Shown: positions 1-9,043 of the stretch, piece by piece
How positions within the stretch are numbered: the first letter of the stretch is position 1
Layout: each line of letters starts with the position of its first letter
Assembly: GCF_040273735.1 (NCBI RefSeq)
Contig: NZ_JBELZM010000002.1
Location: 310,001 to 374,000, forward strand
Length of the DNA stretch: 64,000 bases
Direction of reading: 5' to 3'
Origin: Solibacillus sp040273735
GTDB taxonomy: Bacteria; Bacillota; Bacilli; Bacillales_A; Planococcaceae
Program-made: the position numbers and the translations under genes
Notes under the pieces: model-generated
The model's database searches: none
Told to the model about the DNA's origin: nothing
The model's input: only the letters and a program-made list of their open reading frames with translations

Positions 1-701
1 CCGACAAATTGCTGTTGTTTGTCATGCGCATCTTCCAACTGTGCCATTAAATGATTATAAGTCGTTGCCATTTGCGCAATTTCATCGTTCGATTGTTTGC
101 GAACCGGAATTTGCTCATAGCTTGACTGTTGAATATTCTTTTCCATAGTCGTTGTCAGATGCTGAACGGGTTTTACGATCAGTCGAACAAATAGCTGGCT
201 TGCCAAATAAATCGGAATGAGTGCAACAAGTGTCATCAGCATTAAAATAATCAGCAGCCGGTTCATATTTTCGGTAATCGTCGGCAATGGCTGGATCAGC
301 TTTGCCACGGCAATTTCATCGTTCGGCAAAATAATTGGAGTAGCAAGCGCAATGTGAGGGATATCACGCATTGTTTTTTCCGTGTAATGCTGTGACGGAT
401 CAAGATCATAATCAATTTGCTCGGATGTCTTTTGAAGCCTTTTTACTTGGTTACCTGCGCTGTCATGTACGATGATTGCTCCATCAGTCGGGAGATATGC
501 TCCGAAAATTGAGTCGATTCCATCTGTTGTATCCAGTGCACTAATGGCAGTCGTTAATTCATTTGCCCGAGCCTGTAATTGTTCCGCCTCTGTTGAAAAG
601 GCAAACTCTTTATATAAATAATAAATACCTGTAAAACTGCCGATTAATATGACAGAAGTCAATAACATGGAAAACAGATTTACTTTCGTATTAAGTTTCA
701 T
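1..701 (-). CDS. Sensor histidine kinase, N-terminal part (cut by window edge)
   Basis: Membrane sensor kinase of a two-component system; only about 233 N-terminal residues are inside the window. The ATG at 699-701 overlaps the end of the response regulator by 11 bases, so the two are translationally coupled. Visible order: a transmembrane helix near residues 8-28, an extracellular sensor region of about 120 residues, a second helix near 155-175 (LLIILMLMTLVALIPIYL), then a HAMP linker (RLIVKPVQHLTTTMEKN to NDEIAQMATTYNHLMAQLE). The sequence ends just before the expected dimerisation H-box. The partner regulator is OmpR-type, so an ArlS/YkoH-like kinase is likely. The catalytic domain is not visible and the ligand is unknown. 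Confidence 0.9.
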   Translation of the reverse strand, partial: MKLNTKVNLFSMLLTSVILIGSFTGIYYLYKEFAFSTEAEQLQARANELTTAISALDTTDGIDSIFGAYLPTDGAIIVHDSAGNQVKRLQKTSEQIDYDLDPSQHYTEKTMRDIPHIALATPIILPNDEIAVAKLIQPLPTITENMNRLLIILMLMTLVALIPIYLASQLFVRLIVKPVQHLTTTMEKNIQQSSYEQIPVRKQSNDEIAQMATTYNHLMAQLEDAHDKQQQFV

Positions 702-1395
702 TTGTCGCTTCCTTTAATACATAGCCGACACCGCGAACTGTATGTAGTAGTGACGGTAAATTCAAGTTTACCTCTAGTTTTTGACGCAAATAACGTACAT
801 ATACATCAACTACATTCGTATCCCCGTAATAGTCAAATCCCCAAACAGCATTCAGCAGCTGCTCACGAGACTGTACAAGTTTAGCGTGCTTCATGAAATG
901 CAGCAGCAAGTCAAACTCACGTGGAGTCAAATCGATTTGCTGTTCTTGTCTTGTGACTTCACGGGTTTGCTCATTTAATGATAAATCCTGAAATGTATGG
1001 ACAGTCGATGGTGTTGGTACGGGAGCAGAATTGTGTGAAAATCGCAGTGCCACACGAATTCGTGCAAGCAGCTCATCGAATTCAAACGGTTTTGTTATAT
1101 AGTCATTTGCCCCGTAATCAAGCCCTGTCACTTTATCTTCTATATTACTTTTAGCAGTCAATAAAAGGACCGGTACGGTTTGGTTATGTTTGCGAATTCG
1201 TTTCAGAACTTCCAAACCGTTCAGCTCCGGAAGCATCACATCAAGCAACACTAAATCATATTCTTCTTCATGAAATTTCAGCAAACCGTCCGTGCCGGTA
1301 TGGGCGATAGCTGTTTCATAGCCTTCAAATCCCAGCTCCAGCTGTAATACACGCGCAATCTGCTGTTCATCTTCCACAATTAATATTTTAGACAT
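691..1395 (-). CDS. OmpR-family response regulator (ArlR/YkoG-like)
   Basis: DNA-binding response regulator paired with the overlapping downstream kinase gene. The receiver domain covers about residues 1-120, with the acidic pair in ILIVEDEQQ, the phospho-acceptor Asp in LVLLDVMLPELNG, the Thr of LLLTAKS and the Lys of ITKPFEF. A winged-helix domain of about 95 residues follows (LTPREFDLLLHFM, VVDVYVRYLRQKLE, TVRGVGYVLKE). I place the start at the ATG at 1395 (MSKILIV), which has an AGGTG element 6-7 bases upstream; the GTG at 1404 lies inside that element. The receiver resembles Staphylococcus ArlR and B. subtilis YkoG, but the regulon cannot be told from sequence. Confidence 0.93.
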   Translation of the reverse strand: MSKILIVEDEQQIARVLQLELGFEGYETAIAHTGTDGLLKFHEEEYDLVLLDVMLPELNGLEVLKRIRKHNQTVPVLLLTAKSNIEDKVTGLDYGANDYITKPFEFDELLARIRVALRFSHNSAPVPTPSTVHTFQDLSLNEQTREVTRQEQQIDLTPREFDLLLHFMKHAKLVQSREQLLNAVWGFDYYGDTNVVDVYVRYLRQKLEVNLNLPSLLHTVRGVGYVLKEATNET

Positions 1396-1557
1396 GTAAA
1401 ACACCTACTTCTATCTGTTTTGTATCCATCGTATTGTAAGAGAGGCGGTATTGGCAATGGAGAACTGTTATTCGTTGAAAAATGATCGGAAAGGGGTAGA
1501 GATGCTTGGGATAAAACCTCCATTTCATGTTACTCTATTTAAAGGGGGTGTAAAATA

Positions 1558-2430
1558 ATGGATTATATTGATTTGAAGAATTTCAAGCTGCGCTATTTTA
1601 TACTGTTTGCGATTGGTATATTCATAGCTAGTTTTATCTTGTTGTTTATAACCGATATCCCGGCCGGTGAAGAGTGGATTACATTTTTTGTTTCAGTCAG
1701 CTGTTTAATGTACTTGGTGCACCAAACTAAAAAATGGAATTTCACATATAATGAACAGCCCGTTCGTACTACAATGTCAAAAGGGCGCTGGGCAAAATAT
1801 TTATCGATTACAGCATGCTTCCAACTGGTTACCGTTGTGTTTACAACAATTTTGTTAACGATCATATATCTTGTTTTCGAAGAGCATATACGGGAACTGT
1901 TTTCATTCTTTACGATGCTTGATTTGGAAGAAGTGGGGCCATCACCACTCGTTTACGTCCTGTTTTTTATTAATATTTGCATCCTTGCGCCGATTTATGA
2001 GGAAATGTTATTCAGAGGGATCTTGCTTCGTCGTTTCACATTAAGATGGAGTCCGCAAAAGAGTATTATAATTTCTTCTATTATATTTGGCATTATCCAC
2101 CTTAACCCGATCAATGTCGTATTTGCTTTTGCATTAGGCTGTGTCCTTGGCTATGCCTACCTTAAAACTAAAAATATCATGATACCAATGCTATTACATA
2201 GTTTTAATAATTTCCTGGCATATATCCAATTTGTTTATACAAATCAAACGGCAGAAATTGATTTACCAACAACAGAAGCAGCCCAGCAAGAGTTGTTGAT
2301 AAATGTTGCGTTCTTTTTTATTTTGACGGCTGTTATTATCTTTTTGCTCGTCAAATACTATAAAAATTTCCGTCAGTTAAAAAATCCTGCTCCGAAGTTG
2401 GAGGAGCAAACGGATATCGAAACGATTTAG
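1558..2430 (+). CDS. CPBP-family intramembrane metalloprotease
   Basis: Polytopic membrane protein of 290 residues with six to eight hydrophobic segments. It carries the CPBP (CAAX protease and bacteriocin-processing) signature: EE followed by an Arg in APIYEEMLFRGILLRR (near residue 145), a second motif with His in IIFGIIHLNP, and a third in MLLHSFNNF. These Glu and His residues are the predicted zinc or catalytic ligands. Members of this family cleave membrane-embedded substrates or give bacteriocin self-immunity; the substrate here is unknown. A strong AAAGGGGGTG ribosome binding site precedes the ATG. The gene is monocistronic and faces the ABC exporter convergently across a shared terminator. 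Confidence 0.85.
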   Translation: MDYIDLKNFKLRYFILFAIGIFIASFILLFITDIPAGEEWITFFVSVSCLMYLVHQTKKWNFTYNEQPVRTTMSKGRWAKYLSITACFQLVTVVFTTILLTIIYLVFEEHIRELFSFFTMLDLEEVGPSPLVYVLFFINICILAPIYEEMLFRGILLRRFTLRWSPQKSIIISSIIFGIIHLNPINVVFAFALGCVLGYAYLKTKNIMIPMLLHSFNNFLAYIQFVYTNQTAEIDLPTTEAAQQELLINVAFFFILTAVIIFLLVKYYKNFRQLKNPAPKLEEQTDIETI

Positions 2431-2448
2431 CTATTTATGTACAAAATA

Positions 2449-2494
2449 GAATCGCCCATTTTGCTGGATATGGCAAAATGGGCGATTTTTTATT
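2449..2494. terminator. Bidirectional rho-independent terminator
   Basis: A near-perfect stem, AATCGCCCATTTTGC against GCAAAATGGGCGATT with a 7-base loop, has an A-rich left flank and a T-run on the right. It can therefore stop both the protease gene and the convergent ABC exporter operon. Confidence 0.85.
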
Positions 2495-2512
2495 TTCTCA
2501 TTATATTTACTA

Positions 2513-4309
2513 TTAAACGTTAAGCATTTGTCCGAAAACGCCTTGGTTTTCAATTAGTTCTTGGCGTTTTCCTTGTTCGATGATTTTCCCTTGATTTAGG
2601 ACGATGACATAGTCGACTTTGCGAATTGTGTTCAGGCGGTGGGCGATGATAAAGCTCGTACGGTCCTCCATCAGATTCTCGAGTGCTTCCTGAATATGCA
2701 GCTCTGTCACAGTGTCGATACTGCTTGTCGCTTCATCCAATAATAAAATTTTCGGATCTGCCACAAAGGCACGGGCGATCGATAACAGCTGTTTTTGTCC
2801 TTGAGAAATCTGGCTGCCATCCGCACTTAAAATTGTATCGTATTTTTCTGGCAGCTTATCAATAAATGTATGGGCATTCGCTTTTTTTGCAGCCTCATAA
2901 ATTTCTTCATCTGTTGCATCGAGTTTTCCGTAGCGGATATTCTCTTTAATCGACATTTCAAATAGGAAAGGATCCTGCAGGACGAATGCCATTTGACTGC
3001 GCAAGCTCGCCTTCGAAATCTCTTCAATTTCCATGTCGTCAAATATAATTTTTCCGTCAGTTTTTTCATAAAGTCCTGTCAACAGCTGCATGATCGTGGT
3101 TTTCCCCGCACCGGTTTGACCGATCAGTGCAACCGACTGCCCGGATTTCACCTCAAAGGACACATTAGAAAGGGTAGGGGAGGAAGCTTGTGCATCATAC
3201 TGGAACGAAACATTTTGGAAACGAACATTCCCAAGCAGTTCCACATTTTCCCCGTCAATTTCATCTTCTTTTTCATCCATAATCAAGAAAACACGTTCCG
3301 CTCCGGCCAAAGCTGAAAGGACGGTGTTGAACTGGTGGGCCAGATCATTTAACGGACGGGTAAACTGTCGAGCATACTCCGTGAAAATAATAATAGTCCC
3401 GATTGAAATATGACCGTAATAGGCAAATAAACCACCGGCCAATGCAACAATCGCAAAGCTTAAACTGTTCAATGTGTTCATCACTTTCGGAATGAACCCG
3501 GAATATGTCAATGCCCAAAAACCAACTGTGCGAATGCGTGAATTTTTCTCGTCAAATTGACGCAACATCTCAGTTTCCTGTGAAAAGGCTTTAACGACAT
3601 GCTGTCCGGTAATGGATTCTTCGATTAATCCGTTCATTTCCCCGATCGCTGCTTGTTGCTGTTTAAATAGCAGGCTTGTGCGTTTTGTAATCCAGCGCAT
3701 CCCGTAGAACATAAGCGGTACAATGAGCATTGTAATAAGCGTCAATAATGGACTGAGCCAAAGCATAACGGCAACCGTACCTGTTAATGTCAACATACTT
3801 GATATAACTTGGATAAAGGCACTGTTTAAAGTCGAACTGATAGTTTCAATATCATTCGTCGCACGGCTCATTAATTCCCCGTGTTTTCGTTTATCGAAAA
3901 AGCGCAGCGGGAGCTTGAAAAAGTGGCCATATAGCTGGGTACGAATTCGATATACGGTTTGCTGGGCGATGCCGACCATCCAATAGTTTTGGAAATAGTT
4001 CGCCAAACTGTAAAGTAAATATACGACCGCAAGACCGTATAGCCAATATGAAAGCTGGCCAAGTGAACTCCCATCAATAAACTGGTCGATCAGCCGTCCG
4101 ATGATGAATGGTCCGATTAACGCGAACGCTGAGCTTAACACGACAAGCAGCAGAACTATAAACAGGAGCATTTTCTGTTCGGCTACAAAATCGAGAATAC
4201 GTTTCAATGTATACGTCCAGTTTTGGGCACGTTCACCTTTTTTCTTCTTGCCGCTTGTGTTTTTGATTTGATCTTTTGTTATGATCGGTTCATAGTTGAA
4301 AATCTTCAT
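2513..4309 (-). CDS. yfiC: Heterodimeric ABC exporter, YfiC-like half-transporter
   Basis: ABC exporter half of 598 residues: an N-terminal basic extension, a six-helix exporter domain (about 40-340) and a C-terminal nucleotide-binding domain. Walker A is GQTGAGKTT at 397, Walker B ends in catalytic Glu 526 (ILLLDEATSSID), and His 557 forms the H-loop. The signature motif is degenerate, ISQGQ instead of LSGGQ. The upstream partner gene overlaps it by four bases (ATGA) and has the mirror-image defects, so the pair forms one working and one degenerate ATP site as in BmrCD, LmrCD and TM287/288. Lengths and N-termini match B. subtilis YfiC and YfiB. A drug or peptide export role is inferred. Confidence 0.88.
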   Translation of the reverse strand: MKIFNYEPIITKDQIKNTSGKKKKGERAQNWTYTLKRILDFVAEQKMLLFIVLLLVVLSSAFALIGPFIIGRLIDQFIDGSSLGQLSYWLYGLAVVYLLYSLANYFQNYWMVGIAQQTVYRIRTQLYGHFFKLPLRFFDKRKHGELMSRATNDIETISSTLNSAFIQVISSMLTLTGTVAVMLWLSPLLTLITMLIVPLMFYGMRWITKRTSLLFKQQQAAIGEMNGLIEESITGQHVVKAFSQETEMLRQFDEKNSRIRTVGFWALTYSGFIPKVMNTLNSLSFAIVALAGGLFAYYGHISIGTIIIFTEYARQFTRPLNDLAHQFNTVLSALAGAERVFLIMDEKEDEIDGENVELLGNVRFQNVSFQYDAQASSPTLSNVSFEVKSGQSVALIGQTGAGKTTIMQLLTGLYEKTDGKIIFDDMEIEEISKASLRSQMAFVLQDPFLFEMSIKENIRYGKLDATDEEIYEAAKKANAHTFIDKLPEKYDTILSADGSQISQGQKQLLSIARAFVADPKILLLDEATSSIDTVTELHIQEALENLMEDRTSFIIAHRLNTIRKVDYVIVLNQGKIIEQGKRQELIENQGVFGQMLNV

Positions 4310-6024
4310 TCGGCAAGCACCTCCTGCTGTGAAGCAACAATTTTCGCATACAGATCGTTCGTTGCCATTAATTGTTCATGTGTGCCAAACCCATGCAGCC
4401 GGCCTTCATCAATAAGCAGTATACGGTCGGCAGTTTGTGCTGTCTGGATTTTTTGGGTTACAACGAGCATTGTGATAGCCTCCTGATCGAGTGCCTCCCA
4501 TAATTTCTGTTCTGTCGCGACATCGAGCGCTGAAGTACTGTCATCTAAAATCAGTAATGATGCCGGTTTTAACAGGGCACGGGCAATCGCCAGACGCTGT
4601 TTTTGACCACCCGATAAGTTAATACCGCGCTGACCAATCATCGTCTCATACTGTTCATCAAAGCTTACGATTGAGTGATGAATTTGCGCTTTTTTCGTTG
4701 CGTCAATAATTTGCTCAATTGTTGCATCATTTTGCCCCCATCGTAAATTGTCCGCAATCGTACCTGAAAACAGGAGGGATTGCTGCGGAACATAAGATAT
4801 CGAGCGGCGTAACTGCTGCAAGGGGATATCCTTTATGTTTTGACCATTAATAAAAATATCCCCACTGTTCGGTTCGTAAAAATGCTCAACCAATTGTAAA
4901 ATAGTCGACTTTCCTGAACCGGTTGCCCCCATAATGGCTATTTTTTCGCCTATTTCAATTGAAAATGACAAGTTTTGAAGCGTATACGGTTCCGTTGTTG
5001 GATAATGGAATGAGACATTGTCAAAACGAATCGAGAAGTTTTCAAGGACAGGAGCTTCATTTTTCTGTACTTCCTCTATGCCTTCCTCGACATTTAAAAT
5101 CTCTTCGATACGCTCAGCAGACGCTTTGGCGCGGGCATAAGCAATAATGATAAATGAAAAAATTGAAAATGATGCCGTCATACGGAATGCATAGTTAATA
5201 ATAGCGGCCAAGTCACCGGCAAGAATATCATTGTCACGGATTGCATCTGCACCAACCCAAATGACGATCAGTAAACTAATATTCATAACAAACTGAAGAA
5301 CTGGCAATGCAATTTCCATGACACGTGTCGCTTTAATCGTATCGAATTTCAGGTTCTCTGCAACGGATAAAAAGCGGCTTTCTTCATACTGACCACGCAT
5401 ATATGCTTTAATCAATCGGACAGCCTGCAGCCCTTCCTGAAGCTGGCGGTTTACAAAATCAAGTCGCTGCTGTACTTGTGCGAACAGTTTGATTCCTACT
5501 GATACCATCCATACGAGGAAGATAAGCAGAAACGGAAAGCTGACACATAAAATGAGCGCAAGTTTCGCATTGATGACAAAAGCCATAACAAGCGAACCAA
5601 CCGTCATTAACGGCGCTTTCATCGCAATCCGCAGCATCATAAAGACAATGTTCATCGTTTGCGTAACATCGCTTGTCAGACGAGTAATAAGCCCGGAAGT
5701 AGGAAATGTCAGGTAGGTCGCCATCGTCAGTGATTGTATTTTACTGTACAATGCTTTGCGTAGATCAAAACCGAAACTATGGGCGACATGCGCAGAGAAG
5801 AAGGAGTTGAGCACTCCGCTTATGAAAGAGAATAGGGCTAAAGCAAATAAACAGCCACCCCAAAACGCGACATTATGTAAATTTTTTTCAAGCAGACCTT
5901 CATTAATCATCCTCGCCATGAACAGCGGCTGGATTAAATCGCTCGCCAGTTCCAACAGCATTAGGAAAAAGGCGATTGCTGCAGGCCATTTATAGCGCCA
6001 CATAAATTGAAAAATCGTTTTCAT
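4306..6024 (-). CDS. yfiB: Heterodimeric ABC exporter, YfiB-like half-transporter
   Basis: First gene of the exporter operon, 572 residues, with a six-helix exporter domain (about 15-310) and a nucleotide-binding domain. Walker A GATGSGKST is at 366 and the signature LSGGQ at 470 is canonical. The residue after Walker B is Asp 495 (LLILDDSTSALD) where catalytic Glu is usual, and the H-loop His is replaced by Gln 524 (VVTQK). This protein therefore supplies the good signature motif and the poor catalytic residues, complementing its partner. Its N-terminus (FQFMWRYKWPAAIAFFLMLLE) resembles B. subtilis YfiB. Confidence 0.88.
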   Translation of the reverse strand: MKTIFQFMWRYKWPAAIAFFLMLLELASDLIQPLFMARMINEGLLEKNLHNVAFWGGCLFALALFSFISGVLNSFFSAHVAHSFGFDLRKALYSKIQSLTMATYLTFPTSGLITRLTSDVTQTMNIVFMMLRIAMKAPLMTVGSLVMAFVINAKLALILCVSFPFLLIFLVWMVSVGIKLFAQVQQRLDFVNRQLQEGLQAVRLIKAYMRGQYEESRFLSVAENLKFDTIKATRVMEIALPVLQFVMNISLLIVIWVGADAIRDNDILAGDLAAIINYAFRMTASFSIFSFIIIAYARAKASAERIEEILNVEEGIEEVQKNEAPVLENFSIRFDNVSFHYPTTEPYTLQNLSFSIEIGEKIAIMGATGSGKSTILQLVEHFYEPNSGDIFINGQNIKDIPLQQLRRSISYVPQQSLLFSGTIADNLRWGQNDATIEQIIDATKKAQIHHSIVSFDEQYETMIGQRGINLSGGQKQRLAIARALLKPASLLILDDSTSALDVATEQKLWEALDQEAITMLVVTQKIQTAQTADRILLIDEGRLHGFGTHEQLMATNDLYAKIVASQQEVLAE

Positions 6025-6130
6025 TTGTTAACTCCTTATAATGAATTCACTGAATTTTAACTCTATTATGCCATTTCATCTACCGGAACTCAACGAAAAT
6101 ATTTCGAGACTCTAAATAATTTCAGGCATC

Positions 6131-6179
6131 AAAAAGGGGAGCTATCGTAAAAGTAAATTCCCTTTTACATAACTCCCCA
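6131..6179 (-). terminator. Terminator of yqhQ
   Basis: Read on the minus strand, GGGGAGTTATGTAAAAGGG pairs with a downstream copy that includes CTTTTAC and CTCCCC, and is followed by TTTTT. It lies 10 bases past the yqhQ stop codon. Confidence 0.7.
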
Positions 6180-6188
6180 AATCTTCAA

Positions 6189-7127
6189 TTAATCATGTAC
6201 TAATGTTTGGGCAACAGCCGGATTTTTCTCGACTTCATGCAGCTTGTTGAAAGATGCGATTGCTACTTCCACCATTTCGTCTTTCGGCTCTTTTGTTGTT
6301 AATAGTTGCAGCCATAATCCAGGATAGCCAAGGTAACGTAAAACCGGAATTTCACGTACGGCATTTGTCGCCTGTAATACTTCAAAAGAAATACCGATGA
6401 CAACCGGAATTAATAGTATACGGCTTACAAGACGAACCCAAAGCGGATCAACAGGTACGAAGAAATATGTAAACATACCTACAATTACAGTAAATAAAAT
6501 AAAGCTTGAACCGCAACGATAATGAAGTCGTGATTGTTTTTGAACATTTTCTACCGTTAAGTCAAGACCTGCTTCATAGCAGTTAATTACTTTATGTTCG
6601 GCACCATGGTACTGGAATACACGTTTAATTAACGGCGTCATCGAAATAATTTGCAAATAGGCAAGAAGCAAAATTAATTTAAAGCCCGTTTCGATAAAAA
6701 TCTGAACGGTTTTACCCGGGAACCAAGGTTTTAAGAATTCTGCCAAAAACATCGGCACTAATGTGAAGACAAACTTACCGAATAAAAATGAGAGCACACC
6801 GATTACAGCTACTCCTAAAATCATCATTAACTTCGATGGCTCTTCACCACTGCTATCCTCTTCTTCGCCTGGTGTAACATCATAGCGGTCAGAAGCAAAT
6901 TGCAAATGGCGCGACCCAAAGCCTGCCGATTCGATTAAGGCAACAACCCCGCGTACGAACGGAATTTTTTTCAGCTTTTGAAAAACAGGCTTTTTCTCTT
7001 TTTTTACATGGAAATAATCGATGGAATCGTCATTTCGACGGATTGCCGTTACCATATGATCTTGACCAGTGAACATAACACCTTCTAAAAGCGCTTGCCC
7101 ACCATATACTGGCGCATTATTACTCAC
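6189..7127 (-). CDS. yqhQ: YqhQ, DUF1385 membrane protein
   Basis: DUF1385 family protein of 312 residues, the usual family length. Family hallmarks are the N-terminal YGGQALLEGVMF (about 8-20), several transmembrane helices between about 100 and 260, and the conserved YHGAEHKVINCYEAG and SRLHYRCGSSF segments. The His, Glu and Cys residues in these suggest metal binding. The biochemical function of the family is not established. In B. subtilis yqhQ also lies divergently beside yqhR, yqhT and efp, so this marks the start of the syntenic block. Confidence 0.88.
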   Translation of the reverse strand: MSNNAPVYGGQALLEGVMFTGQDHMVTAIRRNDDSIDYFHVKKEKKPVFQKLKKIPFVRGVVALIESAGFGSRHLQFASDRYDVTPGEEEDSSGEEPSKLMMILGVAVIGVLSFLFGKFVFTLVPMFLAEFLKPWFPGKTVQIFIETGFKLILLLAYLQIISMTPLIKRVFQYHGAEHKVINCYEAGLDLTVENVQKQSRLHYRCGSSFILFTVIVGMFTYFFVPVDPLWVRLVSRILLIPVVIGISFEVLQATNAVREIPVLRYLGYPGLWLQLLTTKEPKDEMVEVAIASFNKLHEVEKNPAVAQTLVHD

Positions 7128-7305
7128 TTGCTCGACACCACTCTCTTATAAAATTTCAATCTATTTTTAGGCGGGAGAATGGAATCTATCCATCTCTTTT
7201 CATCATTATACCCTCATATTGTACTAAATTATGGAGAAAAGCACTATCCATTCGAATAGTTTTTTTACAAAAGGTCATACTGAGTCAAAAAAAGGAGTTT
7301 TTATC

Positions 7306-7713
7306 ATGCATTTGTTTGTCACGGCATTATTTACATCATTTATTGTGACTTTAAGCTTAAAAGGTTTGCACTTATTTGATTTTATTAAATGGCATCCGGT
7401 TTCATTTCTGAAAAAAATGGAATGGTTCGAATGGACGGCTTTCGAGCGATGGGTCATTTTATTTTTGATTATAGCTGTTGTTGCTTTTATATTGTTGGTT
7501 GTAACACAGCTGCTCGTTATGGTACCGCCGTTTTTACTTTCGCTTATTTTAGGAATTGTCATTGCATCAATACTGGAGTGGCAAATTTTAAATCTACCTA
7601 TTGAATGGTCATCATTCAAAAAATTCTCCATCCCATTTTTCATTGTAGTTGTGACTTCGATGCGCTTAATCGTCGAAACGGCCAGATACCGTACAATCAC
7701 ATTATTTCGTTAG
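7306..7713 (+). CDS. yqhR: YqhR-like integral membrane protein
   Basis: Small membrane protein of about 135 residues with four hydrophobic segments. I chose ATG 7306 (MHLFVTALF) because AAAAAAGGAG lies 8-14 bases upstream; an in-frame ATG at 7231 would add a polar 25-residue extension and has no ribosome binding site. It is assigned as YqhR by position between yqhQ and yqhT and by topology. No motif gives a function. In B. subtilis an aroQ (yqhS) gene follows yqhR; it is absent here. Confidence 0.7.
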   Translation: MHLFVTALFTSFIVTLSLKGLHLFDFIKWHPVSFLKKMEWFEWTAFERWVILFLIIAVVAFILLVVTQLLVMVPPFLLSLILGIVIASILEWQILNLPIEWSSFKKFSIPFFIVVVTSMRLIVETARYRTITLFR

Positions 7714-7722
7714 TCGAAAGTG

Positions 7723-7750
7723 TTGATGTCTGAAAAGTCTGTGATAAAAT
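7723..7750 (+). promoter_or_regulatory. Sigma-A-type promoter of the yqhT leader
   Basis: TTGATG at 7723-7728 and TAAAAT at 7745-7750 are separated by 16 bases. This would start transcription about 210 bases before yqhT and create a long untranslated leader. Confidence 0.55.
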
Positions 7751-7756
7751 AGGGAC

Positions 7757-7942
7757 AGTATAAAAAGAAGCGTTCACATTGAAGCTGCTTGTATTCAAGG
7801 TCCCTTTTAACACATTGGAAAATGTATTATCTGCGGCTTAAAGACATAGGAGTATTGCAACGGGTGACGCCAAAGTTTCTGTGAATTAATGCAGGACAAA
7901 TTTGCAGATCCGGCAATTAATGGCCATCTGCAAGTTTTTACT
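7757..7942 (+). ncRNA. Structured 5' leader of yqhT-efp with attenuator-like hairpin
   Basis: The stretch of about 185 bases between the promoter and yqhT has no plausible gene but several foldable segments. One is ACATT-GGAA-AATGT around 7812-7826. A final hairpin runs from 7902 to 7934 (TTGCAGAT, then GGC, paired with GCC, ATCTGCAA) and is followed by GTTTTTA. The last hairpin has the form of an intrinsic terminator just before the ribosome binding site, as in attenuators and riboswitches. It does not match a riboswitch class I can recall (purine, SAM, TPP, lysine, T-box, c-di-GMP checked by eye). Function is unproven. Confidence 0.4.
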
Positions 7943-7967
7943 ACAAACAAAAGGGGAATGAAAACAG

Positions 7968-9026
7968 ATGAAACTTACTAAACTACGTCAAGCACTAAAC
8001 GAGCACAATGCCGAAGCAATACTCATCACGAATGAATACAACCGCCGTTATATGACAGGCTTCACTGGTACGTCTGGTGTTGCAGTTGTTTCCCAGCAGG
8101 ATGCAGTATTTATCACGGATTTCCGCTATACAGAACAAGCAACAGAGCAAGTAAAGGAATTCCGTGTCGTTCAGCATAGCGGTCCGATCCATGAAGAAGT
8201 GGCAAAACAAGTGGCGGCAATGGGTGTAAAATCATTGGCATTCGAAAAAGATGCCATGCAATATGGTACATATGAAGTATACAATTCGGCAGTGAATGTT
8301 GATTTCGTGCCAGTTTCAGGTTTAATTGAAAAAATTCGCTTGATTAAGACTGAAGAAGAGATTAATATTATTAAGGTTGCATGTGAAATTGCAGACAATG
8401 CATTTACACATATTTTAAATTTCATCAAGCCTGGCATTTCGGAGCTTGACGTATCGAATGAATTAGAATTTTTCATGCGTAAACAAGGTGCTACAAGTTC
8501 TTCGTTTGATATTATTGTTGCGAGCGGATTACGTTCTGCATTGCCGCACGGTGTTGCGACAAACAAAATTATTGAAACGGGCGACTTTGTAACACTTGAT
8601 TTTGGTGCTTACTATAATGGTTACATTTCGGACATTACACGTACAATCGCTGTAGGCCAACCATCAGAGAAGTTGGTAGAAATGTACAATGCTGTGCTCG
8701 AGTCTCAGCTTCTTGCGCTTGAAAAAGTTGGTCCGGGTATGACAGGGATCGAAGCGGACGCTGTAGCACGAGATTATTTGAAATCAAAAGGCTTAGGTGA
8801 AGCGTTCGGTCACTCGACTGGTCACGGTATCGGCCTTGAAGTGCATGAAGGACCTGGGTTATCATTCCGTTCCAATACGGTGCTGGAGCCTAATATGGTT
8901 GTAACAATTGAACCGGGAGTATACATTCCTGGAATTGGTGGCGTTCGAATTGAGGACGATATTTTAATCACAAATACGGGTAATGAAGTACTAACACATT
9001 CGACTAAAGAATTAATCATTTTATAA
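7968..9026 (+). CDS. yqhT: Xaa-Pro dipeptidase/aminopeptidase, M24 family
   Basis: Cytosolic metallopeptidase of 352 residues that removes N-terminal residues next to proline. The N-terminal creatinase-like domain covers about 1-130. The C-terminal pita-bread domain has the five metal ligands: two Asp in DFGAYYNGYISDITRT, His in HSTGHGIGLEVHEG, Glu in TIEPGVYIP and Glu in GGVRIEDDILIT. It lies 17 bases before efp, the same pairing as in B. subtilis (yqhT-efp, also papA). AAAGGGGAATG precedes the ATG. Confidence 0.93.
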   Translation: MKLTKLRQALNEHNAEAILITNEYNRRYMTGFTGTSGVAVVSQQDAVFITDFRYTEQATEQVKEFRVVQHSGPIHEEVAKQVAAMGVKSLAFEKDAMQYGTYEVYNSAVNVDFVPVSGLIEKIRLIKTEEEINIIKVACEIADNAFTHILNFIKPGISELDVSNELEFFMRKQGATSSSFDIIVASGLRSALPHGVATNKIIETGDFVTLDFGAYYNGYISDITRTIAVGQPSEKLVEMYNAVLESQLLALEKVGPGMTGIEADAVARDYLKSKGLGEAFGHSTGHGIGLEVHEGPGLSFRSNTVLEPNMVVTIEPGVYIPGIGGVRIEDDILITNTGNEVLTHSTKELIIL

Positions 9027-9043
9027 TTTGGAGGAAATAATTC

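Noticed and set aside
7850..7880. T-box-like GGGTGACGCC in the yqhT leader
   Set aside because: The T-box bulge needs GGGTGG followed by ACCGCG; the match is too short and the specifier stem is not evident.
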